From assembly GCA_043817485.1 (NCBI GenBank), contig JBDRGX010000132.1:1-11982 (forward strand): a stretch of 11,982 nt of DNA, given 5' to 3'. Numbering within the stretch: position 1 is the first letter of the stretch; every line of letters starts with the position of its first letter. The stretch is from JBDRGX01 sp043817485 [NCBI: bacterium]. Lineage in GTDB: Bacteria > JBDRGX01. Below are positions 1 through 6,996 of this stretch, one piece after another. A program made the position numbers and the translations under genes. Below the pieces are notes generated by a model, which worked only from the letters and a program-made list of their open reading frames with translations, made no database searches and was not told where the DNA came from.

Positions 1-864
1 TTGCCAATTTATGCAATAGCAAATGAACCAAGTACAATGGATACTGAAAAAGAAAAAAAAATAGATAAAGAAAAAATAATCAAAGAAGTAGTAAAATTAG
101 AAGAATTATTACAAAAAGCTAAGGAAATAGTTGCAAAAAGTGAAAATAAAGCAGCAAAAGAAATTTTAGAAAAAGCAAAAGAAGTATATTCAGAAGTAAA
201 ACAAGCTGTTAAAGACGAAACTTATAGAATAGCCATAAAAAAAATGAAAGTAGCAATTACTTTAGCTCAAAATGCAATTAAAATTGCAAAAGAAAAAAAC
301 CCTTCAACAGTAACACCAGGTATTCCAAAAATAAAAGGAAAAATGGAACGATTATCTAATCTTTTAGAAAGAGCAGGAAAAATTGTAGAAAAAAGTGAAA
401 ATGAAAAAGCAAAAGAACTTTTAGAAAAAGCAATTACAAAATATGAAGAAGCAAAAGAAGCCATTAAAGAAGAAAAATATGGATTAGCTTTACAAAAAAT
501 TGAAGTAGCAATAAATTTAGCTCAACATGCTATTAGAATTGCAAAAGGACAACCATCTTTAATAATTAAAAAAGAAATGTCAAAATTAGCTCGTCTTTTA
601 CATAAAGCAAAAAAAATTGTAATTATAAGTGGGAATGAAGAAGCAAAAGATCTTTTAAAACAAGCTGTTGAATTAGCTAAAGAAGCAAGAGAAGCTATTA
701 AAGAAAAAAAATATGAATTAGCATTGGAAAAAATAAAACAATCTGCTAAATTAGCCATACAAGCTATTAAAATGGCTCGACCAATAGGAGATACTACATC
801 TGATCCAAATTTATTAGAAGATAAATCTAATGAAGAAATTTTAGCAAATACAGAATTAAAATAA
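1..864 (+). CDS. Secreted helical repeat protein, 5'-truncated by the window edge
   Basis: I do not recognise the family. The readable 287 residues are dominated by Lys, Glu, Ala, Ile and Leu and hold three tandem copies of a unit of about 67 residues: roughly 30-96, 115-181 and 193-259. Each copy reads as three amphipathic helices: a leucine-pair helix (LL at 36-37, 121-122, 199-200) ending at an Asn turn, a helix of the type AKELLEKA..Y.EAKEAIKE.KY, and a helix of the type LAL.KI..AI.LA..AI.IA. Linkers rich in Pro and Gly separate the copies. The frame opens with TTG as the first three bases of the window and then PIYAIANEP. The A-I-A/N stretch matches a signal peptidase I site, so TTG is more likely a Leu codon at the end of a signal peptide whose start lies upstream. 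A periplasmic or surface scaffold or binding role is conceivable, but no catalytic motif is visible. The gene ends at TAA (862-864) just before a strong terminator. Confidence 0.75.
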   Translation: MPIYAIANEPSTMDTEKEKKIDKEKIIKEVVKLEELLQKAKEIVAKSENKAAKEILEKAKEVYSEVKQAVKDETYRIAIKKMKVAITLAQNAIKIAKEKNPSTVTPGIPKIKGKMERLSNLLERAGKIVEKSENEKAKELLEKAITKYEEAKEAIKEEKYGLALQKIEVAINLAQHAIRIAKGQPSLIIKKEMSKLARLLHKAKKIVIISGNEEAKDLLKQAVELAKEAREAIKEKKYELALEKIKQSAKLAIQAIKMARPIGDTTSDPNLLEDKSNEEILANTELK

Positions 865-875
865 AAGTATTTCAA

Positions 876-920
876 AAAAATAAAAAGGGTAAGAAAAAAA
901 ATCTTACCCTTTTTATTTTT
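876..920 (+). terminator. Rho-independent terminator after the repeat-protein gene
   Basis: A perfect 19-bp inverted repeat (876-894 with 902-920) encloses a 7-nt A-only loop. The core is GGGTAAGA/TCTTACCC, one of the most GC-rich spots in the intergenic DNA, flanked by an A-run on the left and a T-run on the right. It starts 11 bp after the stop codon. The flanking A and T runs would let it act in both directions, but no gene converges on it from the right. Confidence 0.9.
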
Positions 921-932
921 AAATTAAACTTC

Positions 933-960
933 TTGACAACTTTTTATAAAAAGATACTAT
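933..960 (+). promoter_or_regulatory. Sigma-70-type promoter for the methyltransferase/ATP-grasp gene
   Basis: A consensus -35 TTGACA lies at 933-938. After a 16-bp spacer there is TACTAT at 955-960 as the -10 (4 of 6 matches to TATAAT). It sits directly after the terminator and would start transcription near 967, giving a leader of roughly 80 nt before the ATG at 1050. Because secA follows after only 47 bp with no clear promoter of its own, this promoter may also serve secA. Confidence 0.6.
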
Positions 961-1030
961 TATTGAAAAAATAATTTTCATAAATTATGTCAAATATTAA
1001 AATTAGTAAATATATTTCTTTATTTTAAAA

Positions 1031-1035
1031 AGGAG
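1031..1035 (+). promoter_or_regulatory. Ribosome binding site with long spacing
   Basis: AGGAG at 1031-1035 is the only Shine-Dalgarno match upstream of the fusion gene. It lies 14 nt from the ATG at 1050, longer than the usual 5-10 nt. The spacer is nearly all A. No closer start codon in the frame is available, so the ATG at 1050 stands. Confidence 0.6.
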
Positions 1036-1049
1036 AAAGAAAAAAAAAT

Positions 1050-2987
1050 ATGAAAGAAAAATTTTCTAAAACAGAGAATGCAAAGCCTCCACAAAAACAA
1101 AAAGATATTTTAGAAAAAGTTAAATCTTTTGGCCCTGTCCCTAATTTAGAAGAATATGTTCAACCAGATTGGTGGCGATCCATTTTCAATTCTATTTATT
1201 TAAAAACAGATGCAGATGTAGTTGATGATGAAAATATTACCAAAAATGAAATAAATATTTTTTTAGAAATTCTTAAATTATCACAAGAAGATCCTATTTT
1301 AGATTTATGTTGTGGACAAGCACGACATACTATTGAATTAACAAAAAAAGGATTTATAAATATTACAGGATTAGATCGTTCACACTATTTAATTCAAAAA
1401 GCAAAAACACAAGCAAAAAAAGAAAATTTAAATATTAAATTAAAAGAAGGAGATGCAAGAAATCTTCCATTTTCTCCAGACACTTTTAAAGCAGTTATGA
1501 TATTAGGAAATAGTTTTGGTTATTTTGAAACAATGGAAGATGATTTAAGAGTTTTAAAAGAAGTTTTTAAAACTTTAATTCCATGGGGAAAACTTTTGAT
1601 TGATGTAACTGATGGAGCGTATTTAAAAGAAAAATTTCAACCAAGATCATGGGAATGGATAGATAAAAAACATTTTGTTTGTAGAGAAAGATCTCTTTCT
1701 TTAGATAAACAATGCTTAATTTCAAGAGAAGTAGTTACTCATGTAGAAAAAGGAGTTATTGCTGATCAATTTTATGCAGAAAGACTTTATACTCGTGAAA
1801 TTCTAAATGAAATTTTAAAATTAGCAAATTTTACAGATATTACTTTCCATTGTGAAATATCTCCAAATTCTCAACGAAATCAAGATTTGGGAATGATGGA
1901 AAAACGAATTATTACCACAGCTATTGCTAAAAAAAATTGGGCTCCAATTAAAAAGAAAAAAAATGCAGTAAAAAATGTAGTTGTTGTTATGGGAGATCCA
2001 TCAAAACCAGATATTTTAAAACCATTATGTATTTTTGATGAAGATGATTTTTATACTATTGATCAATTAAAAAGTGCTTTAAGAGAATTTAAAAATTATC
2101 AATTTACTTATTTTAATAATCATGATACATTATTTCAAGATTTATTAAAAAATAAAACTAAAACAGATTTTATTTTTAATTTATGTGATGAAGGTTATAA
2201 TAATGATGCACGGAAAGAGCTTCATATCCCTTCTATGTTCGAAACACTTGATATTACATATACTGGTTCTGGTCCTCAATGCCTTGCTTTTTGTTATGAT
2301 AAATCATTAGTGCGTGGAATTGCAAATGAAATAGGAATTCCCGTTTCAAAAGCTTTTTTTATTAAACCAGAAGATATTACTTTTGATCTTCCTTTTGGAT
2401 TTCCAATTCTTGTTAAACCTAATTTTGGTGATTCAAGTTTTGGAATAACTCAAAAAAGTGTAGCAACTAATATTGAAGAACTTGTTAATGCCATTACAGA
2501 AATTAGAGAAAAATTTGGTTATGATAAACCACTTCTTGTAGAAGAATTTTTAACAGGAAAAGATTTAAGTGTAGGAATAATAGGAAATCCTCCAGAATCT
2601 TATACAGTTTTACCTATTATTGAAGAAGATTATTCTTTACTTCCTCAAAATCTTCCTAAAATATGTGGTTATGAAGCTAAATGGATTCCAAAATCACCAT
2701 ATTGGAATATTAAATCTATTCCAGCTAATTTACCAGAAGAAACTGAAAAATTTATTATAGATTGTTGTTTGAAATTATTTGAAAGATTAGAATGTAAAGA
2801 TTATGCAAGATTAGATTGGAGACTTGATGCAAACGGCAATCCAAAATTACTTGAAGTTAATCCTAATCCAGGATGGTGTTGGGATGGACATTTAGCAAAA
2901 ATGGCAAAATTTGCTGATATTTCATATCCAGAAATGATAAAATTTATTTTACAAGCAACAGAACAACGATTAAAAATTCAAGAATAA
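1050..2987 (+). CDS. Fusion of SAM-dependent methyltransferase and D-Ala-D-Ala-ligase-like ATP-grasp enzyme
   Basis: Two enzymes in one 645-residue cytoplasmic chain. Residues about 40-295 form a class I SAM methyltransferase: motif I is LDLCCGQ (84-90), the acidic end of strand 2 is the Asp in GLDRS (D109), GDARNLPF lies at 134-141, and the strand-4 region is VMILGNSFGYF. Residues about 305-640 form an ATP-grasp domain like the C-terminal part of Ddl: FNLCDEG (376-382), YTGSGP (404-409), VKPNFGDSSFGI (455-466, lysine K456), EEF (498-500), RLDWR (587-591) and LEVNPNPG (601-608) with the metal-binding Glu and Asn. ATP-grasp enzymes make amide or peptide bonds through an acyl phosphate. The GGxSxE..VS motif that binds the first D-Ala in true Ddl is not visible; the equivalent place reads VVMGDPSKPD. 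A substrate other than D-Ala is therefore likely. No neighbour betrays the pathway. The fold assignments are sure; the product is unknown. Confidence 0.88.
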   Translation: MKEKFSKTENAKPPQKQKDILEKVKSFGPVPNLEEYVQPDWWRSIFNSIYLKTDADVVDDENITKNEINIFLEILKLSQEDPILDLCCGQARHTIELTKKGFINITGLDRSHYLIQKAKTQAKKENLNIKLKEGDARNLPFSPDTFKAVMILGNSFGYFETMEDDLRVLKEVFKTLIPWGKLLIDVTDGAYLKEKFQPRSWEWIDKKHFVCRERSLSLDKQCLISREVVTHVEKGVIADQFYAERLYTREILNEILKLANFTDITFHCEISPNSQRNQDLGMMEKRIITTAIAKKNWAPIKKKKNAVKNVVVVMGDPSKPDILKPLCIFDEDDFYTIDQLKSALREFKNYQFTYFNNHDTLFQDLLKNKTKTDFIFNLCDEGYNNDARKELHIPSMFETLDITYTGSGPQCLAFCYDKSLVRGIANEIGIPVSKAFFIKPEDITFDLPFGFPILVKPNFGDSSFGITQKSVATNIEELVNAITEIREKFGYDKPLLVEEFLTGKDLSVGIIGNPPESYTVLPIIEEDYSLLPQNLPKICGYEAKWIPKSPYWNIKSIPANLPEETEKFIIDCCLKLFERLECKDYARLDWRLDANGNPKLLEVNPNPGWCWDGHLAKMAKFADISYPEMIKFILQATEQRLKIQE

Positions 2988-3014
2988 ATTTTTATTTAAA
3001 TAAGAATTTATTCT
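2981..3014. repeat. 34-nt palindrome over the stop codon of the fusion gene
   Basis: Two 17-nt arms (2981-2997 and 2998-3014) are reverse complements except at one position, which would still be a G-U pair in RNA. The palindrome covers the TAA stop at 2985-2987 and ends 8 nt before the secA ribosome binding site. It is almost entirely A/T and lacks a clean downstream T-run, so it is a poor intrinsic terminator. It could protect the mRNA 3' end or lower read-through into secA. Confidence 0.5.
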
Positions 3015-3034
3015 CTTAATTAAGGATACAATAT

Positions 3035-5527
3035 ATGTTTAATTTATTTCTCCAAAAATTATTTGGTACACAAAATAAAAGAGAAATTAAAAGAATTAGT
3101 TTAATTGTAAATCAAGTCAATGATTTAGAAGCTGAAATTAAAAATTATTCTGATCAAAAATTAAAAGAAAAAATGGAAATTTTAAAGCAAAAATCTCGTG
3201 AAAATCAACCATTAAATAATTTATTAATTGAAACTTTTGCCCTTGTAAGAGAATCTTCTAAAAGAGTTTTGGGAGAAAGACCTTATGATGTTCAGATTAT
3301 CGGATGCATTGTTCTTCATGAAGGTAAAATTGCAGAAATGAAAACTGGTGAAGGAAAAACACTAACATCTACAATGCCAATTTGTTTAAATGCTTTGACT
3401 GGAAAAGGTGTTCATATAATTACTGTTAATGATTATTTAGCTAAAAGAGACGCAGAATGGATGAAAGACATTTATCATTTATTAGGATTTACAGTTGATT
3501 TTATTCAAACTGATACACCAATAGAACAAAAACAAATAGCTTATAATTCAGATATTACTTATGGAACTAATAACGAATTTGGATTTGATTATTTAAGAGA
3601 TAATATGGTAATTTCTTATGATCATAAAGTTCAAAAAGAATTAAATTATGCTATTGTTGATGAAGTAGATAGTATTTTAATTGATGAAGCAAGAACTCCT
3701 TTAATTATATCTGGGCCAGCTGAAGAAAGCACAGATCTTTATTATCAAATTGATAAAATTATTCCTTTATTACAAAAAGACATAGATTATCAAATAGATG
3801 AAAAAGCTCATACAAGTGTTTTAATTGAAGCAGGTGTTACAAAAACAGAAAAATTACTTAATATCAATAATTTATATGAATCCTCTAATCTGGAAATAGT
3901 ACATCATATAAATCAAGCTCTTCGTGCTCATACTTTATATAGAAAAGAAGTAGATTACTTAATTAAAGATGGAGAAATAATTATTGTAGACGAATTTACT
4001 GGCCGTCTAATGGAAGGCAGAAGATATAGTGATGGATTACACCAAGCATTAGAAGCTAAAGAAAAAGTACAAATAAAAAGAGAAAACCAAACTTTAGCAA
4101 CAATTACTTTTCAAAATTATTTTAGATTATATAAAAAATTAGCTGGAATGACAGGAACTGCCTCTACTGAAGCAGAAGAATTTATTAATATATATCGTTT
4201 AGAAGTCATATCTATTCCTACTAATAAACCAATGATTAGAAAAGATTGTTTAGATGTAATTTATAAAACAGAAAAAGAAAAATTTAATGCAGTTATTCAA
4301 GAAATTAAAAAAGTACATTCTACAGGTGAACCAATATTAGTAGGAACAATTTCTATTGAAAAATCAGAAAAATTAAGTCGATTATTAAAAAAAGAAGGGC
4401 TTATTCATACTGTTTTAAATGCTAAATATCATGAACAAGAAGCAGAAATTATAAAAAGGGCTGGTCAACATGGTGTAGTAACTATTGCAACTAATATGGC
4501 AGGCAGAGGTGTTGATATTAAATTAGGATTTGAAATAACAAAATTAAATGGACTTTATATTATTGGAACAGAAAGACACGAAAGTAGACGTATAGATAAT
4601 CAACTTCGAGGAAGATCTGGTCGTCAAGGAGATCCTGGTATGTCAAAATTTTATATTTCATTAGAAGATGATTTAATGCGAATTTTTGGTGGTGAAAAAA
4701 TAAAAAATTTAATGGATCGAATGAAAATGCCAGAAGGACAAGTAATTGAACATCCATGGCTTAATAAAACCATAGAAAATGCTCAAAAAAAAGTTGAATC
4801 TCATAATTTTGATATTAGAAAGCATGTTTTAGAATATGATGATGTAATGAATCAACAAAGATCTGTTATTTATGAACAAAGACAAAAAATATTAAAAGGA
4901 GAATCTTTAAAAAATACAATTTTTTCTATGATAGAAGATATTCTTGACGAAATTTTATCTCTTTATATTAAAAACAAAAATAATAATGATAATTTTGATT
5001 TTAATGAGTTAATGCGTTCTTTAGAAAAAACATTTCCTATTAAATTTTCTATTAATGAGGAATTTAAAAAACTAAAAAAAGAAGAACTTTTTCAAAAATT
5101 ATTAGAAATAATAAAAAATGCTTATAATGATAAAGAAAAAAAAGAAGGAGAATCAAATTTAAGAGAATTAGAAAAAATTATTATGTTGCAAACTATTGAT
5201 AGTAAATGGAAAGAGCATCTTCATAATATGGATTGTTTAAAAGAAGGTATTGGCTTAAGAGCTTATGGACAAAAAGATCCTTTATTAGAATATAAAAAAG
5301 AAAGTTATAATATGTTTATGAATATGATTTATAAAATTAAAGAAGATGTTGTAAGATATATATTTATAGCACAATTAGTTTCTCAAGAACCTTCACAAAA
5401 ACCAATTTCTAAAATTTTTTTTGGACAATCAAAAACACCTATAAAAGCAAAAAAAATCGGAAGAAATGATATTTGTCTATGTGGTAGTGAAAAAAAATAT
5501 AAAGCTTGTTGTGGAAAACAAAAATAA
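3035..5527 (+). CDS. secA: Preprotein translocase ATPase SecA
   Basis: Motor ATPase that pushes unfolded preproteins through the SecYEG channel at the inner membrane. All hallmarks are present: Walker A GEGKT (105-109), the DEVD Walker B box (209-212) followed by DEARTPLIISG, the preprotein cross-linking region up to VDEFTGR (318-324), GMTGTA (371-376), ATNMAGRGVDI (485-495), the arginine-finger segment QLRGRSGRQGDPG (523-535), the helical scaffold and two-helix-finger region (about 716-756, including DSKWKEHL), and a C-terminal zinc knuckle C814-x-C816-x8-C825-C826 that normally binds SecB and phospholipid. At 830 residues it is full length and shorter than the E. coli protein mainly in the C-terminal linker. 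The ATG at 3035 is preceded by AAGGA (3022-3026) at 8-nt spacing. The common GRGTDI motif reads GRGVDI. It lies 47 bp after the fusion gene and may share its transcript. Confidence 0.98.
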   Translation: MFNLFLQKLFGTQNKREIKRISLIVNQVNDLEAEIKNYSDQKLKEKMEILKQKSRENQPLNNLLIETFALVRESSKRVLGERPYDVQIIGCIVLHEGKIAEMKTGEGKTLTSTMPICLNALTGKGVHIITVNDYLAKRDAEWMKDIYHLLGFTVDFIQTDTPIEQKQIAYNSDITYGTNNEFGFDYLRDNMVISYDHKVQKELNYAIVDEVDSILIDEARTPLIISGPAEESTDLYYQIDKIIPLLQKDIDYQIDEKAHTSVLIEAGVTKTEKLLNINNLYESSNLEIVHHINQALRAHTLYRKEVDYLIKDGEIIIVDEFTGRLMEGRRYSDGLHQALEAKEKVQIKRENQTLATITFQNYFRLYKKLAGMTGTASTEAEEFINIYRLEVISIPTNKPMIRKDCLDVIYKTEKEKFNAVIQEIKKVHSTGEPILVGTISIEKSEKLSRLLKKEGLIHTVLNAKYHEQEAEIIKRAGQHGVVTIATNMAGRGVDIKLGFEITKLNGLYIIGTERHESRRIDNQLRGRSGRQGDPGMSKFYISLEDDLMRIFGGEKIKNLMDRMKMPEGQVIEHPWLNKTIENAQKKVESHNFDIRKHVLEYDDVMNQQRSVIYEQRQKILKGESLKNTIFSMIEDILDEILSLYIKNKNNNDNFDFNELMRSLEKTFPIKFSINEEFKKLKKEELFQKLLEIIKNAYNDKEKKEGESNLRELEKIIMLQTIDSKWKEHLHNMDCLKEGIGLRAYGQKDPLLEYKKESYNMFMNMIYKIKEDVVRYIFIAQLVSQEPSQKPISKIFFGQSKTPIKAKKIGRNDICLCGSEKKYKACCGKQK

Positions 5528-5534
5528 GCAAATA

Positions 5535-5690
5535 ATACCAAATTGCAAACTACTAAATTCAAAATACAAAAATATAAGAGAAAATTCGAAATACGAATAT
5601 CGAAACAGTTTTTGTTTTGAACATTGAAATTTTGGTTATTTGAATTTGTTTCAAATTTCGATATTCGTATTTCGAATTTATACCAGATTG
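5535..5690. mobile_element. Possible small palindromic (MITE-like) insertion with flanking direct repeats
   Basis: The direct repeat ATACCAAATTG (5535-5545) / ATACCAGATTG (5680-5690), 10 of 11 identical, brackets the palindromic block between secA and bioF, and the right copy starts immediately after the right arm of the inverted repeat. This has the form of a target-site duplication around a non-coding insertion of about 134 bp. The weakness is asymmetry: the left arm of the inverted repeat starts 36 bp inside the left direct repeat. No transposase is encoded here. Chance similarity in A+T-rich DNA is a real alternative. Confidence 0.35.
5582..5679. repeat. Long inverted repeat, 24-bp perfect arms, in the secA-bioF spacer
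   Basis: Arms 5582-5605 and 5656-5679 are exact reverse complements over 24 bp and enclose a 50-nt centre. The arms are rich in TTCGAA, ATTCG and ATACG words, so their CpG content is unusual for this genome. The first 13 bases of the left arm also recur as a near copy (12 of 13) at 5555-5567 in direct orientation. The RNA would form a stable hairpin that could end or protect the secA message, although no T-run follows. The remainder of the spacer (5691-5767) shows only a tandem TTTCACAA pair (5741-5756) and no convincing promoter. Confidence 0.85.
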
Positions 5691-5767
5691 TTATTATAAC
5701 TTTGATTGCAACTTGATATTATTCATCAATAAAAAATCCATTTCACAATTTCACAATAATAATAAAA

Positions 5768-6910
5768 ATGATATTAAAAACAAATAAAATATTACGAAAA
5801 TTAAACGAATGTGAAAAAGGATCAGAAAGATATATTTTAATACAAGGAAAAAAACTTCTTAATTTTGGCTCTAATAATTATTTAGGACTTAGTAATCATC
5901 CTGCCTTAAAAAAAGCTGCACAAAAAGCAATTGATCAATATGGAATAAGTAGCTGTTCCTCAAGACTTTTAAGTGGAAATATACATCTTTATCGAATATT
6001 AGAAGAAAAAATAAAAGAATTAAAAAAAACAGAAGCTGCTTTAGTTTTTAATTCGGGCTATTTAACTAATTTAGGAATTATTTCTAATTTAGCTAAAGAA
6101 TATAATATTATTTTTTGTGATAAATATAATCATGCAAGCATTATAGATGGAATTTTATTAAGTAAAACACCATTTAAAAGATACCCGCATAAAAATACAA
6201 TTGCATTAGAAAAATCACTTAAAGAAAATGATAAACAAAATAAAATGCTTATTACTGATGCTGTTTTTAGTATGAATGGAAATATTGCTCCTTTAAATTC
6301 TTTAGTAGAAATTAGTCAAAAAAATAAATGCTTTTTAATAATAGATGATGCTCATGGAACTGGAGTTTTAGGCAAAAACGGAACTGGAACTTTAGAACAT
6401 CTTGGAATTTCTTCCAAAAAAATAGATCTTCAAATAGGAACTTTTAGTAAAGCATTAGGAGGATTTGGCGGATTTGCTGCTGGATCTAAAGACTTAATTG
6501 AACACTTAATTAATACTTGTAGAAGTTTTATTTATACTACAAGCTTACCACCAGCCATTTTAGCATCTAATATAAAATCTATTGAAATATTAGAAAAAGA
6601 ACCAGAAAGAAGAGAAAAACTTTGGGAAAATACTTATTATTTTCAAAAAGAATTACTCAATTTAGAATTTGATATTATGCAAACAGAAACACCTATTGTC
6701 CCAATTTTGTTAAAAGATGATGAAATATCTTTAAATTTTAGTAAAAAACTTTTTGAACAAAATATTTTTATTCCCGCAATTAGACCACCAAGTGTACCAA
6801 TTAAAAAATCTCAATTAAGAATTTCTCTTTCTTCTTTACATTCCAAAAAAGATTTAGATTATGTTTTAGAACAAATGAAAAAAATCAAAAATAAATTGAA
6901 AATAAATTGA
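5768..6910 (+). CDS. bioF: 8-amino-7-oxononanoate synthase (alpha-oxoamine synthase family)
   Basis: PLP-dependent enzyme that condenses pimeloyl-CoA (or pimeloyl-ACP) with L-alanine, releasing CO2, in the first committed step of biotin ring assembly in the cytoplasm. Family marks: LNFGSNNYLGL (31-41), SSRLLSGN (64-71), the conserved His in YNHASIIDG (H122), DDAHGTGVLG (193-202) with the Asp that pairs with the pyridine nitrogen, and the PLP lysine in GTFSKALGG (K228). At 380 residues it matches BioF length. Close relatives (2-amino-3-ketobutyrate CoA ligase, serine palmitoyltransferase) share the fold; the short length and absence of threonine dehydrogenase nearby favour BioF, but substrate is not proven. 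The ATG at 5768 is the only start, because the frame is closed by TGA at 5714-5716 with no start codon between. No Shine-Dalgarno is visible. The 3' end carries an 11-bp tandem duplication that supplies the TGA. No other bio genes are in the window. Confidence 0.85.
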   Translation: MILKTNKILRKLNECEKGSERYILIQGKKLLNFGSNNYLGLSNHPALKKAAQKAIDQYGISSCSSRLLSGNIHLYRILEEKIKELKKTEAALVFNSGYLTNLGIISNLAKEYNIIFCDKYNHASIIDGILLSKTPFKRYPHKNTIALEKSLKENDKQNKMLITDAVFSMNGNIAPLNSLVEISQKNKCFLIIDDAHGTGVLGKNGTGTLEHLGISSKKIDLQIGTFSKALGGFGGFAAGSKDLIEHLINTCRSFIYTTSLPPAILASNIKSIEILEKEPERREKLWENTYYFQKELLNLEFDIMQTETPIVPILLKDDEISLNFSKKLFEQNIFIPAIRPPSVPIKKSQLRISLSSLHSKKDLDYVLEQMKKIKNKLKIN

Positions 6911-6911
6911 A
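6890..6911 (+). repeat. 11-bp tandem duplication creating the bioF stop
   Basis: The 11-mer AATAAATTGAA occurs twice in a row at 6890-6900 and 6901-6911. Because 11 is not a multiple of three, the TGA in the first copy is out of frame and the one in the second copy (6908-6910) ends bioF. With a single copy the frame would run a few codons further, to the TAA that overlaps the promoter region. It looks like replication slippage. Confidence 0.8.
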
Positions 6912-6917
6912 AAAAAC

Positions 6918-6947
6918 TTGACAATATTTAAATTTTAAATATGTAAT
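6918..6947 (+). promoter_or_regulatory. Promoter with internal palindrome before the DRE-TIM synthase gene
   Basis: Consensus -35 TTGACA (6918-6923), an 18-bp spacer, and TGTAAT (6942-6947), which matches TATAAT at 5 of 6. The spacer is almost wholly filled by a perfect 9-1-9 palindrome, ATATTTAAA/T/TTTAAATAT (6924-6942), whose right end touches the -10. A repressor binding there would block polymerase, so it is a candidate operator, though an A/T-only palindrome is not rare in this genome. Transcription would start near 6954, and the unit would include the synthase and gltX. Confidence 0.6.
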
Positions 6948-6996
6948 ACTAAATTCTAAATTTTTTTTATTTAAAATCATAGGAGAATATAATATT

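Noticed and set aside
522-875. Minus-strand frame of 117 codons opposite the repeat protein
   Set aside because: It exists because the plus-strand gene is so rich in Lys and Glu that its complement gives Phe/Ser/Leu-rich frames without stops. It has no ribosome binding site and runs across part of the terminator arm region.
963-991. Second possible promoter, TTGAAA at 963-968
   Set aside because: At 16-18 bp spacing there is no acceptable -10. The TTGACA at 933 is clearly better.
987-1028. A 13-codon frame (ATG at 987, TAA at 1026-1028) ending just before the AGGAG of the fusion gene, like a leader peptide
   Set aside because: It has no ribosome binding site, no run of regulatory codons, and no alternative hairpins around it. 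Short frames of this kind are common in A+T-rich leaders.
1050-2987. Calling the fusion protein a housekeeping D-alanine--D-alanine ligase
   Set aside because: The ATP-grasp half lacks the N-terminal Ddl substrate motif and is fused to a methyltransferase, so the ddl symbol would overstate what the sequence shows.
5741-5756. Tandem TTTCACAA pair upstream of bioF as a regulator site
   Set aside because: Only two 8-bp copies with no dyad symmetry and no nearby promoter boxes. Simple slippage in A+T-rich DNA explains it.
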